From Bacteroidota bacterium (lineage in GTDB: Bacteria; Bacteroidota; Bacteroidia; Chitinophagales; Chitinophagaceae): a DNA stretch of 64,000 bases. Below are positions 26,973 through 35,327 of the stretch, piece after piece. The stretch is from contig JAFDXD010000120.1 of assembly GCA_018268135.1 (NCBI GenBank), positions 62,001 through 126,000 of the forward strand, read 5' to 3'. The position numbers were made by a program, and so were the translations under genes. Under the pieces are notes generated by a model that had not been told where the DNA came from, made no database searches, and saw only the letters and a program-made list of their open reading frames with translations. The number at the start of each line of letters is the position of its first letter. Positions within the stretch are counted from its first letter, which is position 1.

Positions 26973-27650
26973 ATGAAATCATTTTTTAAATCTTATGGCT
27001 TTATACTATTTTGGTTATTAGCACTGACCGATATTATTGCCGTTAGTTTGCAATATTTTGATCTGGCATTTATTGCAAAACCCTTATTGATACCGGTATT
27101 AATGTGTACTTTAATATCGCAGAGCAATGCCGGCAATAACAGGTGGCTGTTACTTGCAGGGTTATTCTTTTCATTTGCGGGTGATGTATTTTTACTTTAT
27201 GAAACAAGTCACCCCTTGTTTTTTATTTTTGGTCTCGCCTCATTTTTAATAACTCATATATTTTATATAGCATTTTTTCTTGTAATCAAAAGCAAAGCTC
27301 CATCCCTGTTGAGGCAAAAACCATTTTTAATTTTTGCTGTAGCAGTCTATTCCGGAGGATTATTGTTTTTATTAATTCCAAATTTGGGCTCCCTTACCAT
27401 ACCGGTAATATTATATGCTTTAGTGCTTTCATCAATGTTATTAAGCAGCCTGCATATTTATAATAAAATAAATGCCGGGGCTGCCAGGTTATTTATTACC
27501 GGGGCAGCTTTTTTTGTATTGTCAGACAGCCTGCTTGCCCTAAATAAATTTTATACTCCGCTACCCTTGCCGGGTTTATTAATAATGGTTACTTACTGCC
27601 TTGCACAATTTTATATAGTAAAAGGGTTTATTGCTTTTCAAAAGCAATAA
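26973..27650 (+). CDS. YhhN-family membrane protein (lysoplasmalogenase/TMEM86 family)
   Basis: The 225-residue protein has about eight hydrophobic helices and the family's conserved acidic motifs: LFFSFAGDVFLLYE near 70 (the G-D-x-x-L) and FFVLSDSLLALNKF near 180 (the S-D-x-x-L-A-x-N/D). Animal relatives (TMEM86) hydrolyse the vinyl-ether bond of lysoplasmalogen, and some bacterial members have this activity. Whether this organism makes plasmalogens is not shown here. It directly follows the HU-SPOR gene and is probably co-transcribed with it. No signal peptide apart from the first helix. Confidence 0.85.
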   Translation: MKSFFKSYGFILFWLLALTDIIAVSLQYFDLAFIAKPLLIPVLMCTLISQSNAGNNRWLLLAGLFFSFAGDVFLLYETSHPLFFIFGLASFLITHIFYIAFFLVIKSKAPSLLRQKPFLIFAVAVYSGGLLFLLIPNLGSLTIPVILYALVLSSMLLSSLHIYNKINAGAARLFITGAAFFVLSDSLLALNKFYTPLPLPGLLIMVTYCLAQFYIVKGFIAFQKQ

Positions 27651-28005
27651 GGGATAGTACGTTGATAAATTTGCAGAATTAAAAACTTATAAGCATTAGC
27701 ATAAAATAATTTTACGAAGCTTGGCATCATAAAAAAACGATAAGAAATAAATTTAATGCTGAAAAAGCTGAATGTTGCAGTTCACTCTTTAGCCGGGATA
27801 TGGTCTTTCGTTTGAACTAATTATATTTTAGGCGGGCATACAAATTTTTACTTTTTATGCAGTCTTGATTTTTTACTTTATGTAACTAGACAAAAAGTAA
27901 ATTTAGAAAACCCTAATAGAAATAAAGGTTTGATATTAAAAAAGCTAATCCTTAAAATTTTTGTTATCAGACAATTTAAAAATGCAGCTATATGATTTCA
28001 TACAG
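27651..28005. other. Intergenic region with dispersed-repeat material
   Basis: About 355 bp without a supported gene. It contains a stem-loop (TTACTTTATGT, 6-nt loop, ACAAAAAGTAA at 27873-27900, one mismatch) and a 21-bp sequence (27921-27941) that recurs exactly at 58235-58255. Only very short frames (under 20 codons) are present. Confidence 0.5.
27921..27941 (+). repeat. Dispersed repeat A, copy 1
   Basis: The 21 bp, beginning AATAAAGGTTTG and ending ATTAAAA, are identical at 58235-58255. Similarity continues on the right (CTAAnCCTT). To the left lies a related poly-T/ACTTT segment (27869-27890 against 58201-58226). The intervening 40 nt present here are missing in copy 2. Confidence 0.65.
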
Positions 28006-28013
28006 TAATTTTG
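28006..28013 (+). promoter_or_regulatory. -7 promoter box (TAATTTTG) of the DnaJ-type gene
   Basis: A TAnnTTTG match 21 nt before the ATG at 28035; it also shows that the longer upstream frame (from 28011) would not be transcribed. Confidence 0.45.
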
Positions 28014-28034
28014 CATCATAAAATATTAGCGTAC

Positions 28035-28910
28035 ATGGAATATTTAGATTATTATAAAATATTGGGCATCACAAAATCGGCCAGCACAGAAGAAGTAAAA
28101 AAAGCATATCGCAAATTAGCAAGGCAGTACCATCCTGATATCAACCCAAACAATGCAGATGCAAATAAAAAATTTCAGCAAATAAATGAAGCCAATGAAG
28201 TATTGAGCGACCCCGAAAAAAGAAAAAAATATGATAAATATGGCAAAGACTGGGAGCATGGTGAAGCGTATGAACAACAACAAAGACAACAATCCCGGAA
28301 TTATGGCGGGGGTTTTTCCGGTGACTTTGAAGGCAGCGATTTTTCAGATTTTTTTGCATCCATGTTTGGCGGCGGAAGCAGGCAACGCAGTAAATCTAAA
28401 ATGAGAGGACAGGATGTGAATGCAAGCTTACAAGTTAATCTAAGTGATGCCTTTAAAACCCATCCTCAAACTTTTTCAATCAAAGGAAAAAATGTACGCA
28501 TTACCATACCAGCAGGTATTGCTAATGGCCAGGTAATTAAATTAAATGGATATGGCAACCCCGGCATCAATGGAGGCGCTTCCGGAGACCTTTATATTTC
28601 TTTTGAGATTATTAATAACACTCCCTTTAATCGTGTGGGCAACGATTTGCAATACACACAGGAAATTGATTTGTACACCGCTGTACTTGGTGGAGATATT
28701 ACGTTAGATACCCTGCATGGTAAATTAAAACTAAAAGTAAAGCCAGAAACTCAAAACGGTACAAAAACGAGGGTAAAAGGAAAAGGCTTTCCATTTTATA
28801 AATCAGATACACAATATGGCGATTTGTATATTACTTACTCTGTAAAATTGCCTGTAAACCTTACCGACAAACAAAAAGAGCTGTTTATACAACTCTCTAA
28901 ATTATCCTGA
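28035..28910 (+). CDS. DnaJ-type (CbpA-like, zinc-finger-less) co-chaperone
   Basis: The 291-residue product starts [20 protein letters not shown], a J domain with the essential HPD in [16 protein letters not shown] (about 32-34). A Gly/Phe-Ser-rich region follows ([20 protein letters not shown], 80-110), then two C-terminal beta domains ([34 protein letters not shown]). The Cys-rich zinc module of DnaJ is absent, so this is a type II/CbpA protein that delivers clients to DnaK. It is 291 residues, close to the roughly 300 usual for CbpA. The true start is 28035, because the upstream extension lies inside the -7 box. Confidence 0.92.
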   Translation: MEYLDYYKILGITKSASTEEVKKAYRKLARQYHPDINPNNADANKKFQQINEANEVLSDPEKRKKYDKYGKDWEHGEAYEQQQRQQSRNYGGGFSGDFEGSDFSDFFASMFGGGSRQRSKSKMRGQDVNASLQVNLSDAFKTHPQTFSIKGKNVRITIPAGIANGQVIKLNGYGNPGINGGASGDLYISFEIINNTPFNRVGNDLQYTQEIDLYTAVLGGDITLDTLHGKLKLKVKPETQNGTKTRVKGKGFPFYKSDTQYGDLYITYSVKLPVNLTDKQKELFIQLSKLS

Positions 28911-28944
28911 TAACAGCATTGCATTTTTTCTGTAATTTTTTTTT

Positions 28945-28984
28945 AAACATTTGTTTGACATTTTCAAACAATTGTTTAACTTTG
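28945..28984 (+). promoter_or_regulatory. TetR operator palindrome overlapping the efflux operon promoter
   Basis: AAACATTTGTTTGA (28945-28958) and TCAAACAATTGTTT (28964-28977) are inverted repeats with one mismatch and a 5-nt spacer. Inside lies a complete promoter: TTTG (28954-28957), 19 nt, TAACTTTG (28977-28984). The regulator start codon is at 29000. Binding of the encoded TetR protein here would block the sigma factor, so autoregulation of the whole efflux operon is predicted. Confidence 0.75.
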
Positions 28985-28999
28985 CGTTTTATTTCAAAA

Positions 29000-29626
29000 A
29001 TGAGGCGCACAGAAAAATATTTTCATATACTGGAGAAGGCAGAAGATTTATTTGCTGAGAGGGGCTTTGACGGCGCTACAGTAAGAGATATTGCCGATTC
29101 GGCAGGGGTAAATCTTGCTATGATTTCGTATTATTTTGGCTCTAAAGAAAAACTAATGGAGAGTTTATTTAAAGAGCGAATGATATTAATGAAGCTTAAA
29201 GTAGAAGCACTCATTGAAAACAAAACGATAACACCTGTACAAAGAATAGAAATACTGATAGACAATTACATTGAAAAGGTAATTGATAAACAACCTTTTT
29301 ATAAAATAATGCTTTGTGAGCAGGTGATTAATAAAAATACGATTGTATTGAAGCTGATAAAAGAATTGAAATTGAGTTATGCCCGTATGCTTTCGGTACT
29401 AATTTCGGAAGGACAAAAGCAAAAAATTTTTAAAAAGAATATTGATATCATGCTACTAACCAATACCATGTCTGGCACGGCTACACAGCTTATCATCAAT
29501 AAAGAATACTATAAAGAATTTAATAATTATACTAAAATACCGGAAACTGAATTTGACAACATACTAATGACAAAATTAAGAGCGCATCTAAAATTTGTAT
29601 TTAAAGCAATATTAGGATATGAATAA
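29000..29626 (+). CDS. TetR/AcrR-family transcriptional repressor of the efflux operon
   Basis: The start at 29000 gives MRRTEKYFHILEKAEDLFAE and a 208-residue protein, the usual TetR length; the frame upstream contains the operator and is not coding. The helix-turn-helix is GFDGATVRDIADSAGVNLAM with ISYYFGSKEKLMESLF (about 20-60), matching the TetR signature. The C-terminal helices form the ligand pocket and dimer face. Its stop codon overlaps the start of the TolC gene (ATGAATAA), which indicates translational coupling. Nearby order TetR-TolC-HlyD-EmrB predicts control of drug export; the inducer is unknown. Confidence 0.92.
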   Translation: MRRTEKYFHILEKAEDLFAERGFDGATVRDIADSAGVNLAMISYYFGSKEKLMESLFKERMILMKLKVEALIENKTITPVQRIEILIDNYIEKVIDKQPFYKIMLCEQVINKNTIVLKLIKELKLSYARMLSVLISEGQKQKIFKKNIDIMLLTNTMSGTATQLIINKEYYKEFNNYTKIPETEFDNILMTKLRAHLKFVFKAILGYE

Positions 29627-30965
29627 ACAATTAAAAATAACTTCAACACTTTTTATTATATGCAGTATGCTTGCCACCGCTTTGCTGGCACAGGATACAA
29701 AAACTATTAGCCTAAGAGAAGCAATAGATCTTAGCATAAAAAACAGCAAAAGCCTTAAAGCTTCTAATGCCCGGATAGATGAGGCTACAGCCATTGTAAA
29801 AGAAGCTTACAATAATCAATTACCCGATTTTAAAGTAAGCGGAAGCTATATCCGGTTAAGCAATGCCGATGTATCTCTTAAATTGGGAAAAGATACTAGT
29901 GGAGGCGGAAATGGTGGCGGAAGTGGAAGCAAAGGCGGCGTCCCAAAAATTAATTCAGCCGTATATGGTATGGCAAACTTATCACTGCCCTTGTATGCCG
30001 GCGGAAGAATAAAATATGGAATTGAATCAGCAAAATACCTGGCGCAGGCAGCAAGCCTTGATGCAGACAATGACAAAGAAGCAGTGATATACAATACTAC
30101 CAGCGCTTACATCAATTTGTACAAAGCGGCTGCGGCAGTAAATATTGTAAAAGAAGATTTGCAATCTTCTATGAGCAGGGATACCAATTTTTCTAATTTG
30201 GAAAAAAACGGATTGCTTGCACGAAATGATTTATTAAAATCACAATTACAAACTTCAAACATTGAGCTTTCATTATTAGATGCAGAAAATAATTTAAAGA
30301 TTGCAAATATTAACATGAACCTGATGTTGGGATTACCGGAAAACACCCTCCTGAGTATTGATAGTAATTTTATTAACGTGGATCAGACATTAATGCCCTT
30401 TACCGATTATGAAACGGCTGCATTACAACAGAGAAAAGATGTGCAGGCATTAGCTTTACGAAAAAAAGCATCTACTACCGGAATAAAATCAGCTAAAGCC
30501 GAGGCCTACCCTACTATTGCGCTTACTGGCGGATATATTGCGGCAAACATTCCGCACCTTTTAACGGTAACCAATGCGGTAAATATTGGAGTGGGAGTAT
30601 CTTATAATATTGCCAACCTATGGAAAACAAATACCAAATTATTGCAAGCAAAAGCCAGGGCAACAGAAATTGATGCCAATGAAGAATTATTGAATGATGC
30701 AGTAAAAATGCAGGTAAACAAAGACTATCAATCTTACTTATTGAGCCAAAAGAAAATAGATGTGTATGAAAAAGCAATAGAACAGGCTAAAGAAAATTAC
30801 CGCATTACAAAAAATAAATACAACAATAGCCTGGTTACCATTACCGACCTGCTTGATGCTGATGTAGCATTATTGCAAGCAACATTAAACAGCCGTTTTG
30901 CAAAGGCAGATGCAGTACTTGCATACAATAAATTACTGCAAACTGCAGGATTATTATCAAAATAA
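29619..30965 (+). CDS. TolC-family outer-membrane efflux protein
   Basis: The 448-residue protein has a signal peptide (MNKQLKITSTLFIICSMLATALLAQ) and two TolC repeats. Each has the long-helix start (SLREAIDLSIKNSKSLKASN; YETAALQQRKDVQALALRKK) and a beta-strand segment with the conserved 'LSLPLYAGGRIKYGIESAKY' core and 'GVGVSYNIANLWK'. A Gly-rich loop (SGGGNGGGSGSKGGVP) sits in the first extracellular part. It forms the trimeric outer-membrane tunnel used by the HlyD and EmrB partners encoded immediately downstream. Its start overlaps the TetR stop by 8 nt. Confidence 0.92.
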   Translation: MNKQLKITSTLFIICSMLATALLAQDTKTISLREAIDLSIKNSKSLKASNARIDEATAIVKEAYNNQLPDFKVSGSYIRLSNADVSLKLGKDTSGGGNGGGSGSKGGVPKINSAVYGMANLSLPLYAGGRIKYGIESAKYLAQAASLDADNDKEAVIYNTTSAYINLYKAAAAVNIVKEDLQSSMSRDTNFSNLEKNGLLARNDLLKSQLQTSNIELSLLDAENNLKIANINMNLMLGLPENTLLSIDSNFINVDQTLMPFTDYETAALQQRKDVQALALRKKASTTGIKSAKAEAYPTIALTGGYIAANIPHLLTVTNAVNIGVGVSYNIANLWKTNTKLLQAKARATEIDANEELLNDAVKMQVNKDYQSYLLSQKKIDVYEKAIEQAKENYRITKNKYNNSLVTITDLLDADVALLQATLNSRFAKADAVLAYNKLLQTAGLLSK

Positions 30966-30998
30966 AAAAAAAGAATAAAAGATAAACAACGTTTTTTT

Positions 30999-32114
30999 AT
31001 GGCAACAAATACCAACACAACAGACCAAAGCGCTACCGCTGCTCCGCAAAAAAGAAGTAAAGTTTTTATCATCATTTTGGCTTTACTGGTAATAGGAGGC
31101 GGCTGGTTTGGAATTTCAAAATACACGTATGCCCAGCATCATGAGGATACAGATGATGCACAGGTAGAAGCAAACATCAGCCCTGTCATTTCAAAAATAT
31201 CAGGCTATGTAACCAAAGTGTATGTAAGCGATAACCAATTTGTACATAAAGGCGACACCCTGATGACCCTTGATAACAGGGACTTTAAAATTGTATTGGC
31301 GCAAGCAGAAGCCGCTTTGGGAACAGCAAAAAGCAACTTACAGGCAGCACAGGCAAGCAGCAATGCAGCCAGCAAAAACATTAGCACAACTAATGCAGCT
31401 ATTTCTACAGCCAATGCACAAATAGAAACTGCTAAGGTAAATGTATGGCGTACTACACAAGATTATCAACGGTATGAAAATCTGGTAAAAGACCACTCTA
31501 TTACCCAGCAACAATATGAGCAGGCGCTGGCTGCAAAGCAACTTGCAGAAAAACAATTGCAGGTACTGATAGACCAAAAGAATCAGGCATCGGTACAAAC
31601 CGGCGTAGTAACCTCACAAAGTAATGCTACCGCACAACAAATAGGGGTAGCCTCTTCTTTAATAAAGCAAAGAGAAGTAGATGTAGAAAATGCCAAATTA
31701 AATTTATCCTACACTGTAATTACAGCCCCTGAGTCAGGCATTGTATCAAAAGTACCCATACAGGAAGGACAGTTTTTGCAGGCAGGGCAATCTACCTTTA
31801 GCATTGTACTAAACGATGATAAATGGGTAGTAGCAAATTTTAAAGAAACTCAATACAATAAAATGCAGGTAGGGCAAAAAGTAATTATACATGCAGATGC
31901 TTTTCCAAAACATGAATTTGAAGCAGTACTGTCTTCTTTTGCACCTGCCACCGGCAACAAGTTTGCATTATTACCGGCAGACAATGCCAGCGGTAATTTT
32001 GTAAAAGTAGTACAAAGGCTGCCTGTAAAAATAGAATTTGTAAACAAGGCCGATACACTTGTAAAAAGGCTAAGGCCGGGTATGAATGTAGATGTAGATG
32101 TACACCTGGATTAA
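30999..32114 (+). CDS. HlyD/EmrA-family membrane fusion protein
   Basis: This 371-residue adaptor has an N-terminal cytoplasmic tail, one membrane helix (VFIIILALLVIGGGWFGISK, 21-40) and a periplasmic part. The first lipoyl half is VEANISPVISKISGYVTKVY; a coiled-coil hairpin rich in Ala/Gln/Asn follows (about 100-210: AALGTAKSNLQAAQASSNAA); the second lipoyl half is VITAPESGIVSKVPIQEGQF. This is the EmrA arrangement that links an MFS pump in the inner membrane to TolC. It is the third gene of the TetR-controlled operon, 33 bp after the TolC gene. Confidence 0.93.
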   Translation: MATNTNTTDQSATAAPQKRSKVFIIILALLVIGGGWFGISKYTYAQHHEDTDDAQVEANISPVISKISGYVTKVYVSDNQFVHKGDTLMTLDNRDFKIVLAQAEAALGTAKSNLQAAQASSNAASKNISTTNAAISTANAQIETAKVNVWRTTQDYQRYENLVKDHSITQQQYEQALAAKQLAEKQLQVLIDQKNQASVQTGVVTSQSNATAQQIGVASSLIKQREVDVENAKLNLSYTVITAPESGIVSKVPIQEGQFLQAGQSTFSIVLNDDKWVVANFKETQYNKMQVGQKVIIHADAFPKHEFEAVLSSFAPATGNKFALLPADNASGNFVKVVQRLPVKIEFVNKADTLVKRLRPGMNVDVDVHLD

Positions 32115-32157
32115 ACCCCACTAAATAATACATCAATTTGACTTTAATAAACTAAGC

Positions 32158-33741
32158 ATGGTATTGCAGGAATCTTTGGTAGAATATGGAGGCAGAAGAG
32201 TAATCATCACTATTACGGCTATTTTATGTGCCTTGCTCGAAATAGTGGATACTACAATTGTAAACGTTGCGCTAAATGATATGAGAGGCAACCTTGGCGC
32301 CACTCTTACAGAAGTAGGATGGGTAATTACAGCCTACGCCATAGGCAATGTAATTATTGTACCTATGACGAGTTGGCTATCGCAACAATTTGGCAGGCGA
32401 AATTATTTTGCCGCTTCTATCATCCTTTTTACTGTGTGTTCTTTTTTATGTGGAAATGCTAATGGAATAGTAGAGCTTGTAATTTTTAGATTTCTACAAG
32501 GTATTGGTGGTGGTGCATTGCTGGTAACTTCTCAAACAATTATTACCGAATCTTACCCGATAGAAAAAAGAGGAATGGCCCAGGCCATTTACGGGCTTGG
32601 TGTAATTATTGGCCCTACTCTTGGCCCACCATTAGGCGGGTATATTGTAGATCATTTTCAATGGCCCTATATTTTTTATATTAATATCCCCATTGGAACT
32701 ATTGCAACATTGCTAACCTTGCAGTTTGTACGCAGCCCAAAGTTTGCCGAAAAAAAAGCACTCAACGAAGTAGATTTTCTTGGTATAGGTTTATTGGCGA
32801 TAACAGTTGGCTCTTTACAATACGTATTAGAGCGTGGGCAGGAAGACGACTGGTTCAATAGTAAAACAATTATTTTTCTAATTATTACATCTATATTAGG
32901 CTTGTTCTTTTTTATTTGGCGAGAGCTTAGATATAAAAGCCCCATTGTAGAACTTAGGGTTTTAAAAAACGGGAATTTACGGATAGGCACCATCATGTCA
33001 TTTATTTTAGGATTTGGCTTGTATGGCTCTACCTTTATAATACCACTTTATACTCAAAGCACACTCGGCTGGACAGCGCAACAATCAGGCATGCTGATGA
33101 TACCATCTGCACTTACTACAGCTTTTATGATGCCCATTATTGGCAACCTGTTACAAAAAGGTGTAAAACAACAATACCTTGTAGCATTAGGCCTGTTGAT
33201 ATTTTTTATTTACAGTTTTTATGCATACAATATTTTATCTGCTGATACAGGTGCAGATGCATTCTTTTGGCCACTAATAATAAGAGGAATGGGGTTAGGT
33301 TTATTATTTATACCCATAACTACCTTAGCGCTCTCAACACTTAAAGGGCAGGAAATAGGCCAGGGTGCAGCATTTACAGGCATGATGAGGCAGTTAGGCG
33401 GATCATTTGGCGTGGCAGCCATTACTACTTTTATTTCAAGAGAAAATATGAAATACCGTAGTAACCTGGTAAACAAACTTGATGTAAACGATTTGATGGT
33501 ACAACAAAGAATAAGTGGTATGCAACATGGCTTTATTGCCAAAGGAATGACGCCCGATGTAGCGCTAAATGCAGCACACAAAGCACTGGATTTTTCCATT
33601 TCAAAACAAGCTGCTGTACTTTCTTATATGGATGTATTTCTATACCTCGGTGTAATGTTTATTATATGTATTCCTTTTATTTTATTTGTAAAGCAAAGGA
33701 AAGATAAAAGTAAAATTGACCTGTCAGAAGCAATGCATTAA
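32158..33741 (+). CDS. DHA2-family MFS drug exporter (EmrB/QacA type)
   Basis: The 527-residue protein has 14 predicted membrane helices. It shows the DHA2 motif C-type region LYGLGVIIGPTLGPPLGGYI near 144, the motif A region WLSQQFGRRNYFAASI near 75 and the N-terminal LLEIVDTTIVNVALNDM in helix 1, where Asp is part of the proton/substrate relay (motif D1). It exports hydrophobic compounds using the proton gradient and probably works with the preceding HlyD and TolC as an EmrAB-TolC-like machine. It is the last gene of the operon and converges on the DUF4251 gene with an 11 bp gap. Confidence 0.94.
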   Translation: MVLQESLVEYGGRRVIITITAILCALLEIVDTTIVNVALNDMRGNLGATLTEVGWVITAYAIGNVIIVPMTSWLSQQFGRRNYFAASIILFTVCSFLCGNANGIVELVIFRFLQGIGGGALLVTSQTIITESYPIEKRGMAQAIYGLGVIIGPTLGPPLGGYIVDHFQWPYIFYINIPIGTIATLLTLQFVRSPKFAEKKALNEVDFLGIGLLAITVGSLQYVLERGQEDDWFNSKTIIFLIITSILGLFFFIWRELRYKSPIVELRVLKNGNLRIGTIMSFILGFGLYGSTFIIPLYTQSTLGWTAQQSGMLMIPSALTTAFMMPIIGNLLQKGVKQQYLVALGLLIFFIYSFYAYNILSADTGADAFFWPLIIRGMGLGLLFIPITTLALSTLKGQEIGQGAAFTGMMRQLGGSFGVAAITTFISRENMKYRSNLVNKLDVNDLMVQQRISGMQHGFIAKGMTPDVALNAAHKALDFSISKQAAVLSYMDVFLYLGVMFIICIPFILFVKQRKDKSKIDLSEAMH

Positions 33742-33752
33742 CAGAAAAGAAA

Positions 33753-34250
33753 TTACTTTTTAATTTCTGTAATATAGCCACCGTAAGATATTGGTTGCCG
33801 CCCGTTGCTTACAATAAAAAGGTTTGCTTTTTTATTGGGAAACACAATAAGGGATAATTTGTAGGCATCAATATTGCCTTTTATGTTTATCTCAATATTT
33901 TTTCTTCCTTTTTTTCCATTCGTTACAGCATAAGTAAAATCTGTAGCTTCAAACTTTATACCCCCATCTCCATTTACAATTGCCAACCCAGGGTTAGTAA
34001 CCCTTCCAAAGTATGGGAGATAAGTAGAAATAGTGTCGGGCAATACTTTAAGATCATACTCTGAAGTCAGGTAGCGAATTTTTCCCGACATTGGCGTTAC
34101 ATCAGTAGCTACAAACAGAAAAGATTTATTATCAACCATGCTGTTTATAGAAGAGGAATCAGCTTCCACATTCTTGGCTTGTGCCCTAAGTACTGTTACA
34201 TTTATAATAAGAAGAAAAAACAAGACGCAGGGTTTCATCATATTTTTCAT
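33753..34250 (-). CDS. DUF4251 domain-containing exported protein
   Basis: The 165-residue protein has a signal peptide (MKNMMKPCVLFFLLIINVTVLRA) and a DUF4251 domain: NKSFLFVATDVTPMSGKIRY, LTSEYDLKVLPDTISTYLPY and FGRVTNPGLAIVNGDGGIKF. The family forms a small beta-rich periplasmic or outer-membrane-facing protein found almost only in Bacteroidota, with no established function. Its upstream region (34251-34485) is non-coding and holds short palindromes. It stands alone between the efflux operon and divergently oriented genes. Confidence 0.85.
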   Translation of the reverse strand: MKNMMKPCVLFFLLIINVTVLRAQAKNVEADSSSINSMVDNKSFLFVATDVTPMSGKIRYLTSEYDLKVLPDTISTYLPYFGRVTNPGLAIVNGDGGIKFEATDFTYAVTNGKKGRKNIEINIKGNIDAYKLSLIVFPNKKANLFIVSNGRQPISYGGYITEIKK

Positions 34251-34485
34251 ACAATTTTTTTATTGTAACGGCATAAACTATACCGAATAATTAATTTGGT
34301 AAATTATTTTAAGAAAACATTTCATTAAATATTGGTAGCCTACCAAAATAATATAAAGGACAGGTTATCCACATATATGGGATAAATGCATTTATTACCT
34401 AAATGGAGTATTGTTAATGAATAGAAACTGCTGTTAATTTGTTCTATCAAATAATATTTGTTGTATTTTTTAAATTATTCGAACC

Positions 34486-34830
34486 ATGAATTTAGATACC
34501 CTAAACAAAATTGAATTTTCGGATGCAGACCTTGAAAAAATGGATACTGCACTTGAAATGCTTGAAGAAATTTTTGCTGGAAAAGTAATACATATTAAAA
34601 CCCAAACAAGCAATAGTAATGAAAGCAAGCCTCTTGCTGTACATACTGATGATTTGGAACAAATTGAATCTGCACCTGCATTTATCAATATGCCTCAATG
34701 GATAAAAGATGAAAAAGTAAGGGACACACTTGGCCCTCGTGCTACCAGGCTTGAAAATATTGCAGAAAAAATCATCAATACCAACAGGGCTATTTTAAAA
34801 CGTTGCTGGTCTTCTTCCACTAAATATTAG
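34486..34830 (+). CDS. Conserved-looking small soluble protein of unknown function
   Basis: The 114-residue product starts MNLDTLNKIEFSDADLEKMD. The N-terminal half is an amphipathic helical segment (ALEMLEEIFAGKVIHIKTQT). A polar linker follows, then a C-terminal helix region with GPRATRLENIAEKIINTNRA. It has no signal peptide, metal-binding motif or membrane segment, and I do not recognise the family. The base composition and codon use look like neighbouring genes, which supports a real gene. A DinB-family gene follows after 37 bp but has its own -7 box. Confidence 0.6.
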   Translation: MNLDTLNKIEFSDADLEKMDTALEMLEEIFAGKVIHIKTQTSNSNESKPLAVHTDDLEQIESAPAFINMPQWIKDEKVRDTLGPRATRLENIAEKIINTNRAILKRCWSSSTKY

Positions 34831-34846
34831 TTTAGCTTTTACCAGT

Positions 34847-34854
34847 TATATTTG
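34847..34854 (+). promoter_or_regulatory. -7 promoter box (TATATTTG) of the DinB gene
   Basis: A perfect TAnnTTTG located 13 nt before the ATG at 34868; no clear -33. Confidence 0.45.
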
Positions 34855-34867
34855 CATAAAAATAATT

Positions 34868-35326
34868 ATGCAAAATATAATTGAGAATATAAAACTTACC
34901 AGGCAATGGCTTTTAGAATCTATTAAAGAATTAACTCCACAACAGTTAAACCATATCCCTTCGGGTTTTAATAATAATATCATCTGGAATTTAGCTCATT
35001 TAATATCTGCTCAGCAGGGTTTATGCTATGCAAGAGCCGGCCAGCCATTGATTATTGATGAATATTTATTTACAAATTACAAAACCGGCTCCAAGCCGGA
35101 AGCTAATGTAGAAGGAGCAGAGATAGAAAAAATAAAATCATTAATGATTAGTACGCTCTTAAAATTAGAAGAAGATTACCACAATAATATTTTTAATAAT
35201 TATGCTCCTTTTAAAACAAGGTACCAGGTAGAAATAAAAAATATAGATGAAGCCATTTCATTTATTCAGTTTCATGAAGGGCTGCATATAGGAGCCATAG
35301 CCGCATTAAAAAAATTGGTAGCCTAA
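34868..35326 (+). CDS. DinB-family four-helix protein
   Basis: The 152-residue protein starts MQNIIENIKLTRQWLLESIK and has the DinB fold's metal-binding histidine pattern: NIIWNLAHLISAQQGLCYAR near 40 (first His) and FHEGLHIGAIAALKKLV at the C-terminus (H-x3-H). The DinB/YfiT superfamily includes thiol transferases such as bacillithiol S-transferase. A second, longer relative lies at 50085-50609. The substrate is unknown; detoxification is the usual guess. It converges on the Mur ligase gene with a single base between stop codons. Confidence 0.75.
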   Translation: MQNIIENIKLTRQWLLESIKELTPQQLNHIPSGFNNNIIWNLAHLISAQQGLCYARAGQPLIIDEYLFTNYKTGSKPEANVEGAEIEKIKSLMISTLLKLEEDYHNNIFNNYAPFKTRYQVEIKNIDEAISFIQFHEGLHIGAIAALKKLVA

Positions 35327-35327
35327 T

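Noticed and set aside
34332..34346. Short palindrome TTGGTA-GCC-TACCAA upstream of DUF4251
   Set aside because: The stem is six base pairs with a three-base spacer and no T tract, promoter or partner regulator nearby, so no function can be argued.
34365..34373. Perfect TTATCCACA (DnaA-box consensus) in the 34251-34485 gap
   Set aside because: It is single, with no further boxes, no dnaA/dnaN/gyrB neighbourhood and no AT-rich unwinding repeats. A 9-mer occurs by chance about once in every 130 kb per strand, so it does not support an origin.
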